From assembly GCA_942490535.1 (NCBI GenBank), contig CALNXQ010000005.1, positions 1,612,001-1,676,000 on the forward strand: a DNA stretch of 64,000 nt, read 5' to 3'. Under the pieces are notes generated by a model that was not told the origin of the DNA, did not search any database, and was given only the letters and a program-made list of their open reading frames with translations. Source of the DNA: JAEINY01 sp942490535. GTDB taxonomy: Bacteria; Bacteroidota; Bacteroidia; Bacteroidales; Marinilabiliaceae. Shown here in pieces: positions 17,483 through 24,159 of this stretch (position 1 is its first letter; each line of letters opens with the position of its first letter). The translations under genes and the position numbers were made by a program.

Positions 17483-17842
17483 ATGGAGTTTAATAACTTA
17501 GAATGGCATGACTCAATCATTAAGAATATAATCATTGATAGAAATAATCCCGGTAAGAATGACATGCTACAAATAGAAATGATTTGGCCTGATGGTACAA
17601 ATAATACTATTTCTTTTAAGGATGTGTACTGGGCTAATCTTGATATGAATTTTGGAGTAGTGAGCTCAGAAAGTGTTTTTAAGGGCTATTCTGAAGGGAA
17701 AGAAAATGAAAATGTGAAAAGTTTCTACCAGAAATGGAAAGGTATGATTAATGATATTGACTTAAATTATTATGAGATAGAAACTAATTCTACAAGAAGT
17801 AAAATTAAAATAATAGCTCAGAAATTTGAGATAAAGAAATAG
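17483..17842 (+). CDS. Probable immunity protein for the RHS toxin
   Basis: 119 residues, starting 11 bases after the RHS gene. No signal peptide, so it is cytoplasmic, as expected for an immunity protein that neutralises the self-delivered tip. The N-terminus (LEWHDSIIKNIIIDRNNPGKNDMLQIEM, then WPDG, MNFGVVSSESV) has a compact alpha/beta look of small immunity families; I cannot assign a Pfam name. The gene is AT-rich like the toxin tip and unlike the RHS core, consistent with tip and immunity gene moving together. The role is inferred from position, size and composition. Confidence 0.7.
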   Translation: MEFNNLEWHDSIIKNIIIDRNNPGKNDMLQIEMIWPDGTNNTISFKDVYWANLDMNFGVVSSESVFKGYSEGKENENVKSFYQKWKGMINDIDLNYYEIETNSTRSKIKIIAQKFEIKK

Positions 17843-17849
17843 CATAAAA

Positions 17850-17965
17850 AAGCTCCGCTCACCGTAGTCACAAGCAATGATTGCGGCCATACGGCTCGGC
17901 GAAGTTTCCAACTTCGTCGTTACTAAAAGTTAGTTTGTAACTAACAAGAGGATGAACAATTAAAT
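17850..17965. repeat. Hairpin cluster after the immunity gene
   Basis: Two perfect stem-loops lie close together: CGAAGTT-tcc-AACTTCG at about 17899-17915 and GTTAGTT-tgt-AACTAAC at about 17929-17945. They are preceded by a GC-richer stretch with AAAAAAGCTCCGC. No plausible gene covers it. It may be an interspersed repeat or a scar from exchange of RHS tip cassettes. Confidence 0.4.
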
Positions 17966-17980
17966 GTGTGATATAGAAAA

Positions 17981-18003
17981 GCCCGGTTTGCGCCGGGCTT
18001 TTT
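17981..18003 (+). terminator. Terminator downstream of the RHS-immunity unit
   Basis: GCCCGG (17981-17986) pairs with CCGGGC (17993-17998) around TTTGCG, followed by TTTTT. Four A precede the stem, so it could also work from the other strand. Confidence 0.85.
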
Positions 18004-18108
18004 GTAATATAAAGCTGCAATAACCACCGCCTCTCTGCTAGTGCGCGCATGCATAGCGTTCTAAAAGGAAATTAAAGAATTGATCGCCAAAGCCTTTGAT
18101 TTTACTAC

Positions 18109-18296
18109 TCCCGAGGTTGATTGCACCCCTCCCTGAGAACTTTCACTATCCCCCTCAGTAGTTTTAGTATCTCCCCCACTTACCTGCGCCCTCCCGTTAC
18201 TTACCTGTGCCTTCCCCCACTTACTTTTGGCCGCCCCTTAGTAGTTTGGAGTCGTCCCTCATTATTTCGGCCATACATCAGTGACTTTGTATGGCT
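18109..18296. repeat. Degenerate 21-bp tandem array B (about 9 units)
   Basis: Units start at 18109, 18130, 18151, 18172, 18193, 18214, 18234, 18255 and 18276; the spacing is 21 except for one 20. Each begins with a C-run (YCCC), then CANTNACTT-like bases (CAGTAGTTTT, CACTTACCTG, TACTTACCTG, CACTTACTTT, TAGTAGTTTG), then 6-7 variable bases. The last unit overlaps the start of the decayed antitoxin frame at 18291. The consensus is unrelated to arrays A and C. Confidence 0.75.
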
Positions 18297-18548
18297 AAAA
18301 AAGTGCAAGTTCAAGCATTAAATTTCAGTTTATCGAGGAATTTCTTAGGGAGAAAAATGAGAGTATTACTCTTAAGCTTTCACAGGTTTTACGGGCTAAT
18401 CAACAAAACAAAAAACAGTATAAATTTGTCACCTGAGGAAGTAAATGCTGTGAAGGAAGGACTTCATGATTTCAAAATAGACCACACCTATTCGTATGAA
18501 GAGGTGATGCCGCAAATGAAAACAAAGTATCTTAATCTGTTTAAATGA
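18291..18548 (+). pseudogene. Frameshifted antitoxin relic
   Basis: The C-terminal half (LSPEEVNAVKEGLHDFKIDHTYSYEEVMPQMKTKY) reads in the frame of the ATG at 18291. The N-terminal half (IKFQFIEEFLREKNESITLK, then LSQVLRANQQNKKQY) reads in the +2 frame over about 18317-18427 and hits a stop at 18434-18436. Joined, the two pieces align with the intact antitoxin at 18924-19169 (KIHFVQEFLRINNEALIDKF, then EKILKAEKQKDY). This shows a frameshift around 18420-18430 and probably another near the start. The relic overlaps a truncated toxin by 4 bases (ATGA), as in a working pair. Confidence 0.65.
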
Positions 18549-18604
18549 GAACGGTGAGTTGGTCGGCTAAAGCAAAGTTGAACAAAACTTCACCATATAA
18601 TTGA
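18545..18604 (+). pseudogene. Truncated ParE/RelE toxin relic
   Basis: ATG at 18545 gives MRTVSWSAKAKLNKTSPYN and a stop. The first 13 residues have the look of a ParE/RelE toxin start (compare MALRVAWTDNAKFRLE in the intact toxin nearby). Everything after residue 13 is missing. The ATGA overlap with the upstream relic keeps the operon format. Confidence 0.55.
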
Positions 18605-18624
18605 AAGGTGAACTAATTTAAATA

Positions 18625-18933
18625 TTAGATCTTTTTTATTCTCTGCGGATTTTGTCTGCAGTCAAATACAGAAGCGATTTTTATGTATCTGTCTTCGATC
18701 CAGTATATTATTTTATAGTTCCCATGGACGATATATCGATAGCTGTTTTGTCTGTCCTGAAGTAATTCTTCAATTCGTCCCATGTTGGGCTGATTGGCAA
18801 GCGAATCGACTTTCGCTATGATTTGAGATGTAATTTGTCGGGCCACAGCTAAGCCCGCTTTTTCTTTGTAGTAAAAGAAAATGGTTTCCAGACGAAATTT
18901 GGCATTGTCTGTCCATGCTACTCTTAGAGCCAT
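18625..18933 (-). CDS. ParE/RelE-type toxin
   Basis: 102 residues. Members of this superfamily are small mRNA-cleaving or gyrase-targeting toxins held in check by a partner. Family features: the N-terminal strand and helix (LRVAWTDNAKFRLETIFFYYKEKAG), RQITSQIIAKVDSLANQPNMGR, and the C-terminal strands YRYIVHGNYKIIYWIEDRYIKIASVFDCRQNPQRI. The gene overlaps the antitoxin gene by 10 bases, antitoxin first. Whether it is ParE-like or RelE-like cannot be decided by eye. Confidence 0.85.
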   Translation of the reverse strand: MALRVAWTDNAKFRLETIFFYYKEKAGLAVARQITSQIIAKVDSLANQPNMGRIEELLQDRQNSYRYIVHGNYKIIYWIEDRYIKIASVFDCRQNPQRIKKI

Positions 18934-19169
18934 GAATCCATGTCTTTCTTCAGTTCTGAAGAGGATGTAAGACGACCGGCACTTGAATCTTCCTCTGCTT
19001 TATCAATCATTAGATTGAAATCATCCAATGAATAAGGATGCAATGATGATTCGTAATCCTTTTGTTTTTCAGCCTTCAATATTTTTTCAAATTTATCGAT
19101 TAACGCTTCATTGTTTATTCTCAGAAATTCCTGTACAAAATGAATTTTTCTTTCTTGAATATCCATCAC
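18924..19169 (-). CDS. Antitoxin of the ParE/RelE pair
   Basis: 81 residues, helical, starting MMDIQERKIHFVQEFLRINNEALIDKF and continuing SLDDFNLMIDKAEEDSSAGRLTSSSELKKDMDSWL. The C-terminal part resembles the toxin-wrapping segment of addiction-module antitoxins of Bacteroidota. No DNA-binding fold is obvious. It precedes and overlaps the toxin gene, and its homologue is the broken frame at 18291-18548. A perfect -7 box lies 14 bases upstream. Confidence 0.8.
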   Translation of the reverse strand: MMDIQERKIHFVQEFLRINNEALIDKFEKILKAEKQKDYESSLHPYSLDDFNLMIDKAEEDSSAGRLTSSSELKKDMDSWL

Positions 19170-19182
19170 TTACACTTTTATT

Positions 19183-19190
19183 CAAAGATA
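19183..19190 (-). promoter_or_regulatory. Promoter -7 element of the toxin-antitoxin operon
   Basis: The minus strand reads TATCTTTG, a full TAnnTTTG match. The predicted transcription start is only a few bases before the antitoxin ATG at 19169. Inverted repeats immediately upstream (TCAGG 19199-19203 with CCTGA 19215-19219; AAGTCG with CGACTT around 19220-19238) could be operator sites. Confidence 0.55.
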
Positions 19191-19250
19191 CGAAATTATT
19201 CAGGCAGTTCGAAAACCTGAAGTCGGATATTGCGACTTAAATGGGACAAC

Positions 19251-19282
19251 TCCTGACTGGTTTCCCCTAAAAACAGTCAGGA
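19251..19282. repeat. Perfect 9-bp inverted repeat between toxin-antitoxin and haemoglobin genes
   Basis: TCCTGACTG (19251-19259) pairs exactly with CAGTCAGGA (19274-19282) around a 14-base loop. No T-run follows. It lies in the divergent region, so it may be an operator or an mRNA structure. Confidence 0.6.
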
Positions 19283-19364
19283 TCTATTTGTCAATCGCTG
19301 TCCCGCTTATTAAAACAAAATCCGCTCCTCACTGTTTCCCCTTCAGACAATTTGAAAACACATC

Positions 19365-19808
19365 ATGATGGCAAAACAAGACTTAATTAACAGAGACCAT
19401 ATAGAACAGTTGGTTCGTACTTTTTATGGCCGGGTGCGCAAAGATGAATTATTGGGCCCGTTTTTCAATGGAACCATCACCACCGAAGAAGCCTGGGAAA
19501 CGCATTACGATATACTCATTTCTTTTTGGGAGCTCAATTTGCTGGGCATCTCCGGTTTTGATGGAAATCCGGCCAAGGCCCATCAAGGGGTGGATAAGCA
19601 CTTCCGCAACAGCCTATCCACGGCGCACTTCGATCGTTGGGTTTCCATCTGGACTGTGACCATTGATGAACTGTTTGAAGGAGAAATGGCTGAAAAAGCG
19701 AAAGCCAAAGCGGCTAATATGGCCAAAGGAATGTATAAAAAAGTACTGGATAAACGGCCGGGTGGATTCATCGTGCCGGGTGGGGCATCGGGTTTATCTT
19801 TTGGATAA
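19365..19808 (+). CDS. Group III truncated haemoglobin
   Basis: 147 residues, two-over-two globin fold. Recognisable parts are VRTFYGRVRKDELLGPFF, the ETHYDILISFWE helix, KAHQGVDKHF near residue 75 carrying the likely haem-ligand histidine (the HQxVDKHF wording is typical of group III), FDRWVSIWTVTIDELFEG and the closing helix. These proteins bind O2, NO or peroxide in the cytoplasm; the physiological role in this organism is not shown by the sequence. Two start codons are possible (19365 and 19368). It is a single gene between the toxin-antitoxin locus and suf. Confidence 0.9.
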   Translation: MMAKQDLINRDHIEQLVRTFYGRVRKDELLGPFFNGTITTEEAWETHYDILISFWELNLLGISGFDGNPAKAHQGVDKHFRNSLSTAHFDRWVSIWTVTIDELFEGEMAEKAKAKAANMAKGMYKKVLDKRPGGFIVPGGASGLSFG

Positions 19809-19816
19809 AGTCATAT

Positions 19817-19930
19817 ACCGCAAAGGCGCAAAGAGGCGGAGTTTATGGCATCGTTTAAGTGAATTGGCAGTTTAAATTCAGCTTGATGCGTAGTTTATTT
19901 GATGCGGTTTTTTCTTAGCGTCTCAGTGGT
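19817..19930. repeat. Interspersed repeat of the CGCAAAGGCGCAAAG type
   Basis: The left end ACCGCAAAGGCGCAAAGAGG (from 19817) and the right end CTTAGCGTCTCAGTGGTT (to about 19931) resemble the two ends of a non-coding repeat family that I know from many bacterial genomes. It carries no gene. It sits directly after the haemoglobin gene. Confidence 0.45.
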
Positions 19931-20318
19931 TTATTATTTTCCGTATCAATATAGTTCTGTTTTTTTCAACTAACACCTGTAAGCCGAAAGCTTGAATATC
20001 CTTTCAATTTAAAGGTGAGAATTGATGTTTTTTGCAGATTGATATCCCTCTGGCTCCAACCTGATTTTATTGTTAAAGGATTTAAGTATCCGAGTGCGTT
20101 AAAATCAGCTCCTTAAATTTTATTTAATCTAAATAGTTTATTAATTTTGGCCGCAGTAAATTGAAAAACCCCATAATACAGGGGGTTACGCCAATGAACC
20201 AATGTTGTTAAGCGTTGTTATACCATTACAAAATCAGAAGTGCAGTTGGTAAAATGCCGTGGAAGTTTTGATTACATAGATCGGTATGCAATTGACCAAA
20301 AGGTGATAGAAAAGAATT
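19931..20318 (+). other. Upstream region of the suf operon
   Basis: A gene-free stretch of about 390 bases. TAATTTTG at 20142-20149 is a full TAnnTTTG match. The near-palindrome TAAATAGTTTA just upstream of it (about 20130-20140) lies where a repressor could block polymerase. Predicted transcription would start near 20155, giving a leader of about 160 bases before sufB. Confidence 0.4.
20142..20149 (+). promoter_or_regulatory. Promoter -7 element of the suf operon
   Basis: TAATTTTG matches TAnnTTTG in full. AT-rich dyad TAAATAGTTTA precedes it and is a candidate site for an iron-sulfur-sensing Rrf2-type regulator; that link is a guess from position. Confidence 0.45.
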
Positions 20319-21776
20319 ATGGCTGAAGATCAAGATAAGATATTAGACGAAGTAACCGGCGGGGAATACAAGTACGGTTTTTACACCGACATTGAGATGG
20401 ATACCATTCCCAAAGGGCTCAACGAAGATGTGGTGCGGATGATATCTGCCAAGAAAAATGAGCCGGAGTACATGTTAGAATTCCGTCTCAAGGCATTCCG
20501 TCATTGGCAAACCATGACTGCTCCAGATTGGGCCCATTTGAATATTCCGGATATCGATTTCCAGGAGATTATCTTTTATGCCGCACCCAAGAAAAAGCCT
20601 GAGTTAGCCAGTTTGGATGAGGTGGACCCGGATTTGAAAGCTACTTTTGATAAGTTGGGGATTCCCCTGGATGAGCAAAAAGTATTGGCTGGCGTAGCAG
20701 GTGTGGCGGTGGATGCTGTGATAGATAGTGTATCGGTCAAAACAACTTATAAAGAAACGCTGGCTGAAAAAGGAATCATATTCTGTTCCATCAGTGAAGC
20801 CATTCATGAATATCCCGACTTAATTAAAAAATATTTGGGGTCCGTAGTGCCCCATGGCGATAATTATTTTGCAGCCTTGAATGCGGCTGTGTTTAGCGAT
20901 GGATCATTCGTGTATATTCCCAAAGGGGTGCGATGCCCTATGGAATTATCCACTTATTTCCGAATTAATGCCATGAATACCGGACAGTTTGAGCGGACAC
21001 TCATTGTGGCCGATGACGATAGTTACGTCAGTTACCTTGAAGGCTGTACGGCGCCTCAACGCGACGAAAACCAATTGCATGCTGCTATTGTAGAGATTGT
21101 AGCCATGGAGCGGGCAGAGGTAAAGTACTCTACCGTTCAGAACTGGTATCCGGGTGATAAAAATGGTATAGGAGGTATTTATAACTTCGTGACCAAGCGG
21201 GGTATTTGTAAGGGTGATTATTCCAAAATATCCTGGACACAAGTGGAAACCGGATCTGCCATTACCTGGAAATACCCGAGTTGTATTTTAATGGGTGACC
21301 ATTCAGTGGGTGAGTTCTACAGTGTGGCAGTCACAAATAATCACCAACAAGCGGATACCGGCACGAAAATGATTCACCTGGGCAAAAACACGCGCAGTTT
21401 GATTGTTTCCAAAGGGGTGTCAGCAGGTAAGAGTCAAAACAGTTACCGGGGCTTGGTGAAAGTATCCAAAAAAGCTGAGAATGCCCGTAACTTTAGCCAG
21501 TGTGATTCCTTATTGTTGGGCGATCAATGTGGCGCACATACCTTTCCGTATCTGGAAATCACCAATAATACGGCCAAAGTAGAGCATGAGGCCACGACTT
21601 CTAAAATTGGGGAGGATCAAATTTTCTATTGCAATCAAAGGGGCATTAGTACTGAAGATGCAGTGGGATTGATTGTCAATGGTTACGTGAAAGAGGTCAT
21701 CAATCAGTTGCCCATGGAATTTGCTGTGGAAGCGCAAAAATTGCTTCAGATCAGCTTAGAAGGAAGTGTGGGATAG
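20319..21776 (+). CDS. sufB: Fe-S cluster scaffold protein SufB
   Basis: 485 residues, full length for SufB. Part of the SufBC2D scaffold that builds iron-sulfur clusters in the cytoplasm. Diagnostic segments: KPELASLDEVDPDLKATFDKLGIPL, FVYIPKGVRCPMELSTYFRIN, EGCTAPQRDENQLHAAIVE and the C-terminal beta-helix with SQCDSLLLGDQCGAHTFPY and EHEATTSKIGEDQIFY. The cysteine in SQCDSLL is where the family holds its key cluster cysteine. It starts the suf run B-C-D-S-E-T, with sufC 36 bases downstream. Confidence 0.97.
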   Translation: MAEDQDKILDEVTGGEYKYGFYTDIEMDTIPKGLNEDVVRMISAKKNEPEYMLEFRLKAFRHWQTMTAPDWAHLNIPDIDFQEIIFYAAPKKKPELASLDEVDPDLKATFDKLGIPLDEQKVLAGVAGVAVDAVIDSVSVKTTYKETLAEKGIIFCSISEAIHEYPDLIKKYLGSVVPHGDNYFAALNAAVFSDGSFVYIPKGVRCPMELSTYFRINAMNTGQFERTLIVADDDSYVSYLEGCTAPQRDENQLHAAIVEIVAMERAEVKYSTVQNWYPGDKNGIGGIYNFVTKRGICKGDYSKISWTQVETGSAITWKYPSCILMGDHSVGEFYSVAVTNNHQQADTGTKMIHLGKNTRSLIVSKGVSAGKSQNSYRGLVKVSKKAENARNFSQCDSLLLGDQCGAHTFPYLEITNNTAKVEHEATTSKIGEDQIFYCNQRGISTEDAVGLIVNGYVKEVINQLPMEFAVEAQKLLQISLEGSVG

Positions 21777-21812
21777 TCATTAAGCAAATCGTAAAAAATA
21801 CATTTTCAACAT

Positions 21813-22565
21813 ATGTTAGTCATAAAGAATTTACACGCCAAGATAGACGATAAAGAGATTTTACGGGGCATCAATCTGGAGATAAAACCAGGTGAAGTAC
21901 ATGCCATCATGGGACCCAATGGTTCTGGTAAAAGTACTTTGTCAGCCGTGTTGGCCGGAAATGAAAAGTTTGAAGTTGTTGAAGGAAGTGTAACGTTCAA
22001 CGGTAAAGACCTGTTGGAATTGTCACCTGAAGATCGCGCCCGTGAAGGGGTTTTCCTGAGTTTTCAATATCCAGTTGAAATTCCGGGGGTGAGCATGGTG
22101 AATTTCATGCGGACAGCTGTCAACGAGCATCGTAAATATAAAGGAGAAGAGCCTTATTCTGCCAGCGATTTTTTGAAGCGCATGCGTGAAAAAAAGAATC
22201 TGGTGGAGATTGATTCGAATCTGACAAACCGCTCAGTGAACGAAGGTTTCTCAGGCGGTGAGAAAAAGAAGAACGAGATTTTTCAAATGGCTATGTTGGA
22301 ACCTCAATTGGCTATTTTGGATGAGACGGATTCCGGATTGGACATTGATGCCCTGCGAGTGGTGGCCAATGGTGTTAATAAATTGAAAACGGCGGAGAAT
22401 GCAACCATCGTAATAACACACTACCAACGTCTGTTGGATTACATTGTACCCGATCATGTGCATGTGCTTTACAAAGGTCGGATTGTGAAATCGGCTGGAA
22501 AAGAGTTGGTGCATGAATTGGAAGAGAAAGGATACGACTGGATCAAAAAGGAGTTTGAAGATTAA
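21813..22565 (+). CDS. sufC: Fe-S assembly ATPase SufC
   Basis: 250 residues, ABC-type ATPase without membrane partner. Walker A GPNGSGKST near residue 36, the Q-loop in FLSFQYPVEIPGV, signature SGGEKKKNEIFQMAM, Walker B LAILDETDSGLDIDAL and the H-loop histidine in VITHYQRLL. ATP hydrolysis drives the SufB-SufD rearrangement during cluster assembly. Lies between sufB and sufD on the same strand. Confidence 0.97.
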   Translation: MLVIKNLHAKIDDKEILRGINLEIKPGEVHAIMGPNGSGKSTLSAVLAGNEKFEVVEGSVTFNGKDLLELSPEDRAREGVFLSFQYPVEIPGVSMVNFMRTAVNEHRKYKGEEPYSASDFLKRMREKKNLVEIDSNLTNRSVNEGFSGGEKKKNEIFQMAMLEPQLAILDETDSGLDIDALRVVANGVNKLKTAENATIVITHYQRLLDYIVPDHVHVLYKGRIVKSAGKELVHELEEKGYDWIKKEFED

Positions 22566-22660
22566 GAACAACAGGTTCAAGCTACATTAAACTTGTGACT
22601 TGAAATTTGAATCTTGTGACTTTTTTTATATCAATTGGCCAGCGTTAAAAACAGAAGATT

Positions 22661-24049
22661 ATGAATGTAACTTGCCGAATTGTTAATCTGCAAGAAGAAT
22701 ATACCGGACTTTACAACGATCACCAGTCCCTTTTGCAAAGTGGTGCACCTGAAAAGATGAATGCTCTGCGTGCAAAAGGAATGAAGGTGTTTGAGAAGTT
22801 AGGCATTCCAACAAATAAAGTTGAGGATTATAAATACACGAATCTTCAGCCATTCTTTAAAGGCAGCTTAAATATCGCTTTTACCAATGAATCGGCCCAT
22901 ACGGATGTAACGGAGCATTTTCATTGTGAAGTGCCGCAGTTGAGTACTTATAATATTTTCCTGGTGAACGGTTGGTATTCACATCAGAATGATGTATCCG
23001 AATTGCCTAAAGGGGTTATTGTAGGAAGCATTCGGGAGAAAGCAAAAGAATTTCCGGAGTTGTTTGAAAAATACTATGGTGAAACTGCTCCTCTTGAGAA
23101 AGATGGCATGGTGGCCATGAATACAGCTTTCGCTCAGGATGGTGCATTTATTTATGTACCTAAAGGCGTAGTCGTGGATCGTCCCATTCAGATGGTGAAC
23201 GTCATGACGGGCAATGCGGATCGTTTGGTGTTTCAACGTAACCTGGTCATCGTAGAGGAAAATAGTCAGGTCAAGATGATGATGTGTGACCACACCATGA
23301 CGCCCAATAAGTTTGTGATTAATAATGTGACCGAGGTTTTCGCCAATGAAAAAAGTGTGTTTGATGTGTACAATGTACAAAATCAGCATAACCTCACCAC
23401 ACAGGTAGCTGGTTTGTACGTGCATCAGAAACAACATTCCAATATTTTAACCAATACCCTGACATTGCATGCCGGTATGGCGCGTAATAACATTCGGGTA
23501 ACCATGGCAGATGAGCATTGTGAAAGTCACATGTATGGGTTGTATCTCAGCGATAAGAACCAGCATGTTGATAATTTCACTTTCATTGATCATGCCAAAG
23601 CCAATTGTCAAAGTAATGAGTTGTTTAAAGGGGTGATGGATGATGCAGCGACCGCTGCTTTTACCGGTTGCGTATTGGTGCGCAAAGATGCCCAGAAAAC
23701 CAATGCGTACCAGAGTAATAACAATTTACTATTAACCGAGAGTGCAAAAATAAACAGCAGGCCACAGTTGGAAATTTATGCCGACGATGTAAAATGTAGT
23801 CACGGAGCCACCGTAGGTCAGCTCGATGATGAGGCTATGTTTTATTTGCGGGCACGCGGCATTAGTGAGCCTGAAGCACGCATTTTGTTAATGTATGCTT
23901 TCGCCTATGAAGTGCTTGAGAAAATCCGGGTAGAGCCGTTGAAAGAGCAGATTCGGGATTTGGTGGAACGCCGCTTCCGGGGTGAATTGGACAAGTGCGA
24001 TTCATGCGTGGTTTGTGGACAAGTGGGTAGCAATGTAAGTTGTTTGTAG
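22661..24049 (+). CDS. sufD: Fe-S cluster assembly protein SufD
   Basis: 462 residues, beta-helix scaffold paralogous to SufB. Features are KVEDYKYTNLQPF, the beta-helix around FIYVPKGVVVDRPIQMVN, and the conserved end KCSHGATVGQLDDEAMFYLRARGI with the SufD histidine (SHGAT), then the amphipathic helix before ELDKCDSCVVCGQ. The extreme C-terminus is cysteine-rich (LDKCDSCVVCGQVGSNVSCL), which is not needed in well-studied SufD proteins. A spacer of 95 bases separates it from sufC. Confidence 0.95.
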   Translation: MNVTCRIVNLQEEYTGLYNDHQSLLQSGAPEKMNALRAKGMKVFEKLGIPTNKVEDYKYTNLQPFFKGSLNIAFTNESAHTDVTEHFHCEVPQLSTYNIFLVNGWYSHQNDVSELPKGVIVGSIREKAKEFPELFEKYYGETAPLEKDGMVAMNTAFAQDGAFIYVPKGVVVDRPIQMVNVMTGNADRLVFQRNLVIVEENSQVKMMMCDHTMTPNKFVINNVTEVFANEKSVFDVYNVQNQHNLTTQVAGLYVHQKQHSNILTNTLTLHAGMARNNIRVTMADEHCESHMYGLYLSDKNQHVDNFTFIDHAKANCQSNELFKGVMDDAATAAFTGCVLVRKDAQKTNAYQSNNNLLLTESAKINSRPQLEIYADDVKCSHGATVGQLDDEAMFYLRARGISEPEARILLMYAFAYEVLEKIRVEPLKEQIRDLVERRFRGELDKCDSCVVCGQVGSNVSCL

Positions 24050-24097
24050 GAATCTTGTCGCTTGAACCAAAAGTCTAATGATCTGATATAATATTAC

Positions 24098-24147
24098 ACC
24101 GGGAAATTTCATAAAGGTTCTATCTTTGTGATTCCCGGTATTTTTTA
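24098..24147 (+). promoter_or_regulatory. Hairpin with a -7 promoter box inside its loop, sufD-sufS gap
   Basis: ACCGGGAA (24098-24105) pairs with TTCCCGGT (24132-24139), followed by ATTTTTT. As RNA from sufD this would be a terminator or attenuator with a 26-base loop. The loop holds TATCTTTG (24121-24128), a full TAnnTTTG match, which would start transcription near 24135, 25 bases before sufS. So the site may both trim sufBCD transcripts and start sufSET transcripts. Confidence 0.55.
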
Positions 24148-24159
24148 TAAAAAACACCC

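Noticed and set aside
17868..18050. 60-codon frame on the minus strand after the immunity gene
   Set aside because: It spans the terminator and the hairpin cluster, with no ribosome site or family similarity.
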